Source: Icerya purchasi
Lineage: Eukaryota; Arthropoda; Insecta; Hemiptera; Monophlebidae
DNA length: 64,000 bases
Assembly (NCBI GenBank): GCA_039619475.1
Contig: CM077116.1
Coordinates: forward strand, 496,001-560,000
Reading direction: 5' to 3'
Part shown: positions 10,760-20,767 of the stretch, piece after piece
Numbering within the stretch: position 1 is the first letter of the stretch
Layout: every line of letters starts with the position of its first letter
The notes under the pieces: model-generated
Told to the model about the DNA's origin: nothing
Seen by the model: only the letters and a program-made list of their open reading frames with translations
The model's database searches: none
Made by a program: the position numbers and the translations under genes

Positions 10760-11580
10760 CCTTCATTTTGTAATGTTTTTCTATTCATAAACATACATAT
10801 TCCATCGAGGAGTAATGATGATGATAGAATCTTAAGCAGCGTGAGTTTTCATTAATGGAGTGAAGACTGGGTAAGATCGTTAAGTATGTGCTATACTTCA
10901 GAATGCATAAATCAGAAAATCAAATGATTGCAGACAAATTAAGCGTGAAAGAGAATAATTCAGTTCAGAAAAAAAAAAAAAAAATCAACGGAAAAAAGAC
11001 AAAATAAAACTAAAACCACCTCTTGTACGTTACTTAATACAAAACGGAATATAATAAAAATAGTCAACGATTAAAAGATTAACGAGGACTCGTGTGACGG
11101 GTTTAATCGAAAAATTAACCGACTATGTAAATTGCAAGATCACATTGTTGCATGAATCAGGATTCACTCTTCATCTAGCAACAAACACTTTTTTTTTTCG
11201 TTTTCTAAACGCTATAATAACAGAAAAAATACCTGCTACTCGAAAAATAGTTACTCTTGTGCGAGATATTAACGAAATGGCGAATTCCCAAGTTGCTACT
11301 TTCTCGCGTGCTTTCTACGATATCTTTTGACAATTGCATAATTATACAGAGATAATTGTCGAAACAAAAATATTTCCACTAAGAAGTCTATACTCCACTA
11401 ATGATAAATTAATGCCCGCAATATCGGCATATAATATATTCGTATAATCCTCGTCTGTTAAGAAATTAAATAAACGAGCAAACTAAGGTTAAATCGATAT
11501 TTGAAAACAAATAAATAATGAAGTAAAAATAATTATAAATATTTTTTTTTTTATACGACCTATCATTGACCATACTACTC
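10760..11580. other. No gene recognised
   Basis: A plus-strand frame of 78 codons (11094-11330) is present, but it has no splice context, recognisable motif or repeat boundary and I do not count it as a gene. An A-run lies at 10969-10983. Confidence 0.4.
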
Positions 11581-12010
11581 TTATTCATCATTCTTCTTCA
11601 AATATCCGCGTTGTTTATCTAAAGCCTCCTCGGATGTAATAATCATTGTAACCATATCCGTCCACTTATTTCTTACTTTTTCTTTTTTGCTGGTACCTTT
11701 CGTTTCCCCTGTACCCATTAGCACCTCTAGCTCGTCGTTACTTCTTGCAATGTGACCCAAAAAGCTTAATATTTTCTGATGGATATTTCTGTTGAAAGTT
11801 TTTATTTCAGTTATACCGAATTTACAAATAGACTTCGTAGCTGTCTGCGATGGACATATAACATCGATATCACGTTTCAAATTGATCACTCACGTTTCCC
11901 AGACGTTCCCAGATACCGAAAAAACTAATATCTTCACCAACCTCGCCTTTATAGTTCACTGCCTAAGAAATGGGTAAATATTTAAACAGATATTAATATG
12001 CGAACAAACC
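11581..12010 (-). pseudogene. Non-LTR retrotransposon, extreme C-terminal remnant
   Basis: A minus-strand frame (11889 to 11581) contains NIHQKILSFLGHIARSND followed by a KGTSKKEKVRNKWTDMV stretch. This resembles the RKLxFFGHIxR...GRPRxxWTDDI tail found after the reverse transcriptase in many insect non-LTR elements. Upstream on the same strand the match fades with stops. The reverse transcriptase itself is absent. Confidence 0.6.
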
Positions 12011-13412
12011 TGCGAGCAACAATTTTATAACACGCTGTATTCCATACTCTTCTTCTTATAAACTGTCTACCTATTTATCCGCACATTTGGGCTTCAGATG
12101 AAATTATAGACTTTCAATTTTCATATAAATAAAAAATGCAGTAATACGTTGGCATTTCAAGTTAGTTTTTCTCGCCTATATCAATATCTGAATTTTTTTT
12201 TATATATTTTAAAATTAACTACAGAATAAAAAATAGATGGCGGGAGATTTCACATTTAATTTATATTATTACTGTTATTATACATGGAAGTAATCTAAAG
12301 AACATAAATGAAATAGTTTATAAGCTACTTTTTTCTAAAAAAAAAATCAGGTTCACTAAATAATTACAACGATGCATCTAAAAAGGTACAACAATCCATC
12401 AGAAAAACTGAAAAAGCAGTATCTATTAAATAAATCTCTTGAACAAATGTGGATCAAATCAAAGAATTATTGGTACGTTATGAAAAATACAACTGAAAGG
12501 AGCACGCGAGGAATTGAAGGGGAAATATTAATAAATATTAAGAACGAAATAATTTTTCAGATTCAATTTCTGCGGAACTGAATTATACGCAACGACCGAT
12601 ATTTATATCCGAAGATTAAAAACAAAGTACCTCCGTAATTTCGTACAATTCTTTCTTGAACTGATGAACTTTTTTAAATTTTACAGACAAATTCTGAGAT
12701 AATAGCTTACATAAATTTATTAGCGATAGCATTTTAAATTTTTTAATGTATACCACTATGCTGACATCACGACACACGACAAAGTCTAGTGGTTTCAAAG
12801 CTTTTCCAAGACCAGTGTGTTGGTTGGATACACGATTAGATTTATCCGCGGTAATCAAATATACAACAATGAAGTATAGTTTAGTTTTTGCAATTCAATT
12901 GTAATCGAAATACTTTACGTCATTGCACGTTTTCTCTATTATATTAAACTTTACAATTAGTTTAGCCGGTAATTTATATAAATTGAGTACAAGATATTTC
13001 AATTTTTGATATTTCGGATCAGACGATTTTTAAGTAACCGCTCAATTAATTTATTAATATTTCTCCGTGCCAGAGGCTACAGTAAATACGGGTATCCTGA
13101 ACGTACTGATGGAACACATATTAACATTAGTAAAATTCTTTCACGTACGTTTAAGTCGCAGTAATAGGAAAGGGAGATAAAAATCTTGGCTCATCATAAA
13201 CCTACCGTGCATTTATGATACGTAAGTAACTAAAAAAATTTAGACCGGATAACGATATAAGCGCTAAATCATTTGGAAGCGTTGTGACTTCGCAAAACTT
13301 ACATAAGTGTCCTGTTATCGACGTACACCGTGTAAGTCGCGTCCAAGAGGAAATGCGCCTCGAATCATTTTAAAACGTTGTAGATTAAAAAGTTATTATG
13401 CCGGTCCGAGTG
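12011..13412. other. No gene recognised
   Basis: AT-rich DNA with only short frames on either strand. No repeat boundary was seen before the target duplication at 13413. Confidence 0.45.
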
Positions 13413-13955
13413 TGTATCACGGTGGCTACTCAAATACAATTCTTAAATTCCCGGTCCAAATCCTACAGATTCTTCGGTTATTAGAATTGTACAAGAGCTA
13501 ATACGAACGTTCTTCCGTTTATATAATAATAAACTCAATAAATCGAAGTGAAGGCAAATAAAATATTAGCAGAAAGAAAAAAAAAATTTCAAATTAAATT
13601 TCTTAGTTTTCTGAAGTTGTTTTATTCACATTTCAAATATTTTACCGTTATAATGACCACTAATTAATTCAAGCAATATATGCTTACTTTAGTATTACAA
13701 AAGTTAATAATAAAGTTTATAGCAGGTTAATTTACACTCCTTTTCCATTTAAATAGTTTTGAATTATAAAATTTATCTGACGTCTAATATTTACATTTGT
13801 CATCATACGAGACTTCAAGGAGTTTACAGAGTTTAAGCCCATCCAAAAGTTTTACTGAGGGAGTTAAACCATCCCAGTAAAAACTGAACCGCATAAGAAA
13901 ATAATGTTTTATGTGTTCCGTCAAAATTTTAACTAAAATGAACCGGAAAAAAATA

Positions 13956-14587
13956 CAAAGGGTGAGCCAAAGCAACTGGAACTATCTTCGTACGAAATAT
14001 GGATGCCACATCTAGGGGGCAAAAAAACAAGTGAAACATGAACTCCATTCTTTTCTCGACAGAACGAGCACAATGTATGTGTATGGCGCTCTCATCAGTC
14101 GATAACATGGATGTCAAAACCGAACAAACATAATTCGTTATTGTGTTCAAAGGAAATTATCGCCGATGGAAACCGTTCGAGAAATCTCAACTGCATAAGG
14201 TACGGAATGTTTAATCAAGATCACAATATTGCGATGGCACAAAGAGTTTACCAATATGGTCGTGAAACAGCTTTCAAACAGTGGCTCGAAAGTATGAGTA
14301 ATTGTTTTGCGAAGAACGGTCGATACTTTGAGGAGCCTGCGGATGCTGACAACGAATCAGACAGCGAATAAACAATTTTTTGTTTGAAATTTCTTAGTCT
14401 GCATGCGAATTTTAGCTACATTTCGTTTACACAGCTGTATCGCAGTTCGAATTGCTATAATGGCGCTCGTTCTGCGCTTGTTGTGTCGGAAAAAGAATGA
14501 ACTTCATGATTCACTCGTTTTTTGACCACTAGATAACATTCATACGCCGTACATAGAGTAGTTGCAGTTGTTTTGGCCCACCCTTTG
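13956..14587 (+). mobile_element. Tc1/mariner-type non-autonomous element with TA duplication
   Basis: It starts CAAAGGGTGAGCCAAAGCAA and ends with the reverse complement CAAAGGGTGGGCCAAAACAA, flanked by TA on both sides. The repeat extends with a few mismatches to about 30 bp. Copy B of the host repeat (around 19710) has the same surrounding sequence without this insert, directly showing the empty site. The interior keeps a transposase C-terminal frame. Confidence 0.85.
14111..14371 (+). pseudogene. Mariner-like transposase C-terminal fragment
   Basis: An 86-codon frame includes ETAFKQWLESMSNCFAKNG then RYFEEP and an acidic tail ending 216 bp before the right terminus. The W-x(n)-C-x3-NG-x-YFE pattern is the usual end of mariner-family transposases. 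The DDE catalytic part has been deleted, so the element would depend on an enzyme supplied elsewhere. Confidence 0.6.
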
Positions 14588-14914
14588 TATAAATATAACA
14601 TTCATCGTGAAAATGGACCTGCCGTTATATATAGAAAAGTATTTTAATTGAAAAATTAGAGGCAAATTGTAAAAGAAGAATGGGATTTCTTTTCTCGTTA
14701 CTATTGATGTTTGACCACTGCAGCATATTGTATGCAAATGAAAAAGAATTTCGTAATTTTTTATTGAGTAAAGTACGTTAAAAAATGCATTCATTTTTCG
14801 CTTCAAATGATGTTTTTTCTTTTTATCGAAACTATCGTTCGGATATTTTTATTTTTTCCTCGGTTTTACAACAAAATTGCCGACTTATTCCCGGTTGGTG
14901 GCAACCCTGTGTAT

Positions 14915-15182
14915 TTCATATGTAAAATGGCACGTGGGAGTCGGATACAGTTTAAATAAAGAGTACTCAGTCATTTTTAAAATTTAAACAATGTTTTTGA
15001 TAAGAAAATAAAAGTAAATGGGTGCCGTTTTAGTTAAGTTACCTTAATCAAGCGTTCTAAATTGACATTTAAAATAGACAATTTTTTGGCAAATTTTAAA
15101 GTTGCATTAAATTTAATTTGCATAAAAGTAAAGATCAATACGAGCAATTCAGATTAAATTACTTATTCAGTTGTGAAAAATA
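14915..15182. other. No gene recognised
   Basis: AT-rich flank downstream of the copy A repeat; nothing assignable. Confidence 0.4.
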
Positions 15183-15410
15183 ATGTCAAGTTGACTTATT
15201 CTCAATTCTCCGTTCGAAATTTTTCATCACACGGCTTAACATGTTTTGATCAATCGTAGTCGTTTCTTTAATGATGGCAAGTTTTAGCTCATTTAAAATG
15301 TAAACGAAATCTTTGTTGACTAGGTCTACACCATTCTGAACAAAACTATCGTACATATATAATCGATGTAGCAGCAGTGCCCAGCAGTGCATTACTATTG
15401 AAGTGCAGTC
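15183..15410 (-). pseudogene. Tc1/mariner-superfamily transposase C-terminal remnant
   Basis: A 68-codon minus-strand frame contains DFVYILNELKLAIIKET, then TIDQNMLSRVMKNFERRIEN. It resembles the last part of DDE transposases of the type VYxxxPxTLxELKxxI...ITxxMLxxVxxNFxxRIExC. No inverted termini were found around it. Confidence 0.5.
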
Positions 15411-16828
15411 TGTTCGAAAAAAATTGTACTATACATCGATTTCTGCCTAAACATTGAGCAGCGCAAGTATTCCATTTGAATGTTATTCTGTACATTTATT
15501 CGCTACAACAAATTGATTATTAGCGACTTCAATGTACTAATTTACTCATTTCAGTGACCATTTTAGCCGTATATCTCGAGCTTTACTTTTGCCGTGAAAA
15601 ACCTTTTTCAAAATTAACCAAACGATCTCTATTTAAAATATGTTTGACTCCTGTAAACATGCCATAACATTAGAATTTACTGCAAATTGTCTACGTTAAA
15701 AACTTCACTCCCGTATATCAATTTTGAACACTTAATTAAGAAAACTTAAAATAGTATAGACATTTTATTTTCGTAACTTCGTTTAAAATTCAAAACTGGC
15801 TAACTATTGTTTATTTAAAATTCACAACTGATTAAGTACCGTTTAATTTAAAATTTGTCCAACTCCTGTGTATCACCCTAAACTAGGATTAATAATACAT
15901 TTCTGGCTAGTTTGAATAATTTTATTAAGAACGGGAAAAAAAATATATAAAAATATATAAAGAAAAAATAATACAGTAATTTTAATATTATATGTCTATA
16001 CATATATAATGCGTACGAGTAATGATTCATTAAATACTTAAATGTACTTTCAACTGGTAACATGATTTATTATTGACGTTAATTAATAGGTATATAATAT
16101 AAAATCGAAAATGAAAGTACAATCTAAGAATGTTATGATGTATGTGAAAATTATATAGTAAAATAGTACAACAATTAACAGATTGAATTTATACTGAAAA
16201 TTGTACATAATTAAAAGAAACAAGTATTAGTATTTAAATCATTCATATCAGCCGACAGCCGATATTTTCTCGAATCAATTATGAATTCACGCAGATTAAC
16301 TGATCAGCGCTTTACACTTACTTTACAGTTTAATGAATTTTAATTGATATCTACAATGACTTTTTTTTGTTTGTATTTGTATGAAAAATGATACATTTAT
16401 ACAAATTTCAGTTCCGAATAATAAATTTCATAGTTTACTCAATTTTCATTAAATTTTATACGTTAAATTACAGTAAGCACTGGCAATACAAATGTTAGTA
16501 TAACTTACCAATGAGAACGTGTTAAAGAAAAAGGCAATGTATCATTAAAGATCACTGACCTATTTTCAAGCAGTTCCGTACAGTTTCATCGCATCTGTGC
16601 AGAACTACATCAATGAACCTATTATCAGGCGATCATATTCTGTCTGATTGTCTGCAGTTGTCAGTTTTACATAAAGGTATATTTGTTCTGATCAGATTTC
16701 GTTCAGTTTATTACACGTCCTTTACAACGCAACAATATCTCCTCAAATATTTTAATAGTTTTCCAGTCAGTAGTTAAAAAGTGGGACTTTATAACCTTTT
16801 CCATTAAACTGTTGATAAAACCGTTAGT
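15411..16828. other. No gene recognised
   Basis: AT-rich intergenic DNA with short frames only. Confidence 0.45.
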
Positions 16829-17440
16829 CCCCCCCCCCCCCAATTTATATGGTCCATGTGCTGTGTATAATTTCCGAGATTATTACAGCACATGGATCAG
16901 TGCAGGATCAGAAGTGTTTTAATAGGTTAGCCGCTCTAATATGGTTTAGCATATCTTGGACCTGTTTTGGTTCGTTTGACAACGCAACCGTCGGTAAGTT
17001 GGAGGTGTCTGCAGGCAGGCAATGTTCCAGAACGTGTTCAGCGGTTGGCGAAATTGGGGAATTGCATATGGAACAGGCAGAGGGAGGAGATGTTCCTTCC
17101 AGCAGATAGTTGTGGGATATTGCTGTGTGCCCTATGCGGAGTCTAGTTAATGCTGCAAACTCTCTGCGGGACATGGATATCGGTGGCCACCAAGGTTCAG
17201 TGCTCACCTTAAGTGATGTGTGAGACGACCACATAATTTCCCATGTCTCTGCCTTATGTTGCGGAAAAAAGGGTGGCCCCAGCTGTGGCAGAGGGGCACC
17301 TTCGGGCATTGGACTATATGTTGCTGCCTTAGCAACCAAGTTCACACGCTCATTCCCCGGCACACCGATATGACCCGGGATCCACAAGAATGTTACCTGT
17401 GAGCCAGCCCGGAAAAGCACAATTTCCAGTCTACGTCCTT
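16829..17440 (-). mobile_element. 3' end of a non-LTR retrotransposon, relatively young
   Basis: A 5'-truncated element in minus orientation: coding end 17420-16908, then a short 3' untranslated region that carries an 11-bp inverted repeat (16854-16864 with 16885-16895) and ends in a run of G on the minus strand (C-run 16829-16841 on plus). Confidence 0.75.
16908..17420 (-). pseudogene. RNase H C-terminus and zinc-knuckle tail of a non-LTR polyprotein
   Basis: 170 codons are open without a stop. The segment begins with VTFLWIPGHIGVPGNERVN followed by LVAKAA, the last motif of the retrotransposon RNase H domain; the usual catalytic Asp in NExxDxxAK appears as Asn here (ERVNLVAKAA). Next comes W-WPPISMSRREFAALTRLRI, GHTAISHNYLL, then the Cys/His tail CSICNSPISPTAEHVLEHC (C-x2-C-x9-H-x4-C). 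The order fits Jockey/I-type elements. Only the protein's end survives because of 5' truncation, as usual for target-primed reverse transcription. The intact frame implies a younger copy than those at 95-720 and 42.7 kb. Confidence 0.85.
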
Positions 17441-18576
17441 ATCAAAACAAAAAATCTGCAAAAAAATGTCTTTTAATTTTTATAGCACCTTCATTATCTT
17501 TCTCGCTTTTCCCGATTTCCACTTTCAATGTGCAACAGAACACGGTAATAGAATTATCCGCGGTAAAATCATACTACAAAATCGAGATTAAAAAAAAAAT
17601 CAAGAACTACTGTTGACACCCAAAACGTTTAAGAGAAAATTTTTATGAAACCCAATATAGTCAACATCATTTGCAGATAGCGACTCAGCTGGTTGCTTTA
17701 TTTTAAATGTTTCATCTAAAAAAATTTGATATATTTCTTTAACGTATTAAACGGAAAAATTAAGGTCTCTGCGTAAGCATAGAAACTGAAAGAAATTATA
17801 ATTAAATTTAGTATCATTAATTAAATTGCATATGAAGTGCGGTTGATCACAATGTTCACTGTATTCGATCGCATCCGTTACAAAAAAAAAAAATACAATA
17901 TAAACAACCTTGGTTCGGAAAATTTAATCACTGCTTTTCGTTCATTTATTTTTTTGCATGTGACTTCATAATTAACAGAAAAATGAAATGATTAAAACAA
18001 TAATACTAGTACAATAGCGTAGTTCATGTTAACGAAATTAAGCGACTTATCAAATATTATAAATATAAAACTCTATCAGTAATACATCAAATAAACAAAA
18101 TGAAAACTTCTTCCTGTTACAATACTGCAAAATACAACAATTAAAAGTAATAATCAGTCATTACTTAAGTAGATAATAAACAAAAACCGAAAATCACTCA
18201 ATCCGTTATTCCTAATGAATACTTTAATCAAAATTAGTTATATAAAATTTATAAGGCTAGTTATTACGTAAGTAATTCGTTGTTCGTTTAGGATTAGACT
18301 TTAGTATAACATAAAACTAAAAAAAAAAAAAGAATACAAAATTAAAAAAATGGCGGTTATTCAAAATAAATACATTATAACACATACAACACATCTTCCT
18401 TTCCACGCCATCTTGTTATTTGCACATAGTTAGACGCAGACGAAAAATTCGTGAATTTGTGACTGCGCTAATATGGCATTTAAGTAATGCGTACAAACCA
18501 TTTTAAAAATAAAAAAACAAAATGATATCGAAAAAAATTGATAAAATGGAATGTTTCATTTTTTAATAACAGGCAC

Positions 18577-18610
<34 letters not shown>

Positions 18611-19384
18611 ACATACTTTAAATTCAACCACGCGTAATTCTTTTCATACGCTTATTGATAAAATTCGATTCAAAAAGAGATTTAAATAAAAATATTTTAA
18701 TCAGTTTATCTTATTAAAAAGTAAATTTAAACGTTATTTAATCTTTCACAAACGTCATAGAGTAAATATATTAGAAAAAAAATAAATAAGATTAACTACA
18801 ATAAAAATTATTTTCTTTTATAGTAAAATTCATGTCTCCCGCTAGAATCACTTTTAAATAGTATACAATCAATGTACAATGATCTGTCAGAAAGAAGATC
18901 CTCTGTATGAACGAGAATATAATAAAGTCGGCAAAAAGAACCAACAAAGAAACATAAACGTTCAATCGGTAAAAATATAAACCATTTCACACACGCTCGA
19001 CTAGTTGAAAAATAATTTAACTTTCACGGAATAATGTTAAATTACAACCCTCAAACTATTACTAGAAAACTAGTCGGAACTATTCCGAATTTTACACAAT
19101 ATCTTCATTAATTTTAGTCTACGCCGAATATCGATGAAAAAAGATAATTTATCATCCGTAAATCACATTGGTCTAATTCAAAAGCAAATTTGGCGAAAAA
19201 TAGAAGTCTTTTAAAACTAATAAACAAGCCACGATAATTTATCTCGATGTAGTAAAATAAAATGGTTTTAATTCCGTTAAACAGAAAATACGTTACATTT
19301 TCGAATTGTTTACAATCGTATTCATTTTATTGTGTAACTAATTACCCCGTACTTTAAACATTATGCAAATTAATTTGTTCCAAC
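17441..19384. other. Intergenic, no gene recognised; (AT)n at 18579-18607
   Basis: AT-rich DNA with A-runs and a 29-bp TA microsatellite at 18579-18607. No coding or repeat structure could be supported. Confidence 0.45.
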
Positions 19385-20043
19385 ATATGCATGGTGGGCC
19401 GCTCAAATATAATTTTTAAATTTCTGATACATTTTCGGTCCGAATCATACCGATTTCCTGGTTATTAGAATTGTACAAGAGTTTACACAAACGTTTTTGC
19501 GCTCGCATAATAACAAACATAACAAATCCAAGCGAAGACAAATAAAATGTTAGTAGAAACAAAAAAAAAAAAAAAAAAAATTGCAAATAGCTCCTTTAAA
19601 AGTTTTACTAAGAGAGTTCAAAAAAGCTCTCCTTCGCCAATAAACTAAAATACATAATAAAAAATTTAGTATGCGTTTCGATAAAATTTTAATTAAAATG
19701 TACTGGCAATAAATATAAATATTACTTATCGTGAAAATGGACCTGCCATTATAGAAAAAGTCCTTTAATCGAAAAATTAAAGACAAATTGTAAAAGAAAA
19801 AGGAAAATTTTTGTATTAATATTGATAATGTTTGACCGCCGCAGCATATTTACGCAAATAAAAAATAATTTCGTAATTTATTATTGTGTAAAGTACATTA
19901 GAAAATGTATTCATTTTTCGCTTCAAATGTTTGTTTTTTTTAATCAAAACTATCGTTTGGAAATTTTTACTCTTTTTTCTGGTTTTATAACAATATTCCC
20001 TACTTATCACCGGTTTCCGCGGTTGGGTGGCCACTCTAATATG
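19385..20043. mobile_element. DNA transposon copy B (649 bp), ATATG target duplication
   Basis: The element 19390-20038 is flanked on each side by ATATG (19385-19389, 20039-20043). Its ends are CATGGTGGGCCGCTCAAA on the left and TAGAGTGGCCACCCAACC on the right (reverse complement). It aligns with copy A from end to end without the mariner insert. No coding capacity. Confidence 0.8.
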
Positions 20044-20600
20044 TTTTCCAGTGAACTTACCCCCCCCCCCAAAAGAAAAAAAAGTGCAACTACATTTAAG
20101 TAATTCTCCAATTTCTTACTAAGAACTGTGAGGGGTTTTCTTTTTTGAACGACAGAATTCACGAAGAAAATGATTCTGCGTTACTAGAAATTATAATTTT
20201 AGTTTAAATAAGTAGATTTTGCACTTTGATCAAAATTAAAACGCAAATATCGCCGCGTTATTTTAATTACCGATGTGTAATAAATTTCAATTACACAACT
20301 ATTTAAAATTAAACTCAAAATCATTTTACCGTAATAATTTAAATCGCGAAATTTTTCCCATTTAAAAATAAATCGTAATAAAAATAATAACTACAGAACT
20401 CGTAATTTTTCGGCTGCGGTGGCAGAAATTTGTTCGAAACTGAAAGAGAGTAACGTTTGTATTAGTAAAAATTTATATCTATTTTCGATTGAGACGGGTT
20501 ACGATGAAAACAACTTTTTTGACTGCTACGACAACAACTGTTACTGATTTAAAAATGAACTTGCACACTGACACACTAACAAGCCTATATAAAATAAAAC
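20044..20600. other. Hip1 3' flank / probable 3' untranslated region
   Basis: Downstream of the Hip1 stop on the minus strand. A C-run followed by A-rich sequence lies at 20059-20080. I could not single out one polyadenylation signal with confidence. Confidence 0.4.
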
Positions 20601-20767
20601 TTATGCTTGTTCAATATCGGTAGCAAGCTGATAATGGTATCTCCTCAAAGCGGCTAACCGAAGTCGTTCTTTCTCCAAGCCAGCTTCCAATTCTAGGACG
20701 CGCACTTGGGAATCCATTTCCAATTTTTTCGCCTGATGTAGCGACAGCCCGGTGAAATCTAGATCTT
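20601..20767 (-). CDS. Hip1: Hip1 terminal coding exon 18
   Basis: Codes for EDLDFTGLSLHQAKKLEMDS, then QVRVLELEAGLEKERLRLAA and LRRYHYQLATDIEQA, followed by TAA. It matches the DFSSMTLTQIKRQEMDSQVRVLELE end of HIP1 and gives the C-terminal latch helix. Confidence 0.96.

Larger units (their letters stand above)
13413..14914. mobile_element. DNA transposon copy A, with a nested mariner-type insert
   Basis: The element (13418-14909) is flanked by TGTAT on both sides (13413-13417, 14910-14914). Ends are CACGGTGGCTACTCAAA on the left and CAGGGTTGCCACCAACC on the right (reverse complement), an imperfect inverted repeat. It is homologous along its length to copy B at 19390-20038, apart from the insert 13956-14587. 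No transposase is encoded. The 5-bp duplication and CAC/CAG ends would fit Transib or a 5-bp hAT group; I cannot choose. Confidence 0.75.

Noticed and set aside
11094..11330. 78-codon plus-strand frame as a gene
   Set aside because: No motif, no splice context, ordinary length for chance in AT-rich DNA.
16908..17420. Intact 170-codon frame as a cellular RNase H gene
   Set aside because: The RNase H part is only its last motif with the catalytic Asp replaced, followed by a retrotransposon Cys/His tail.
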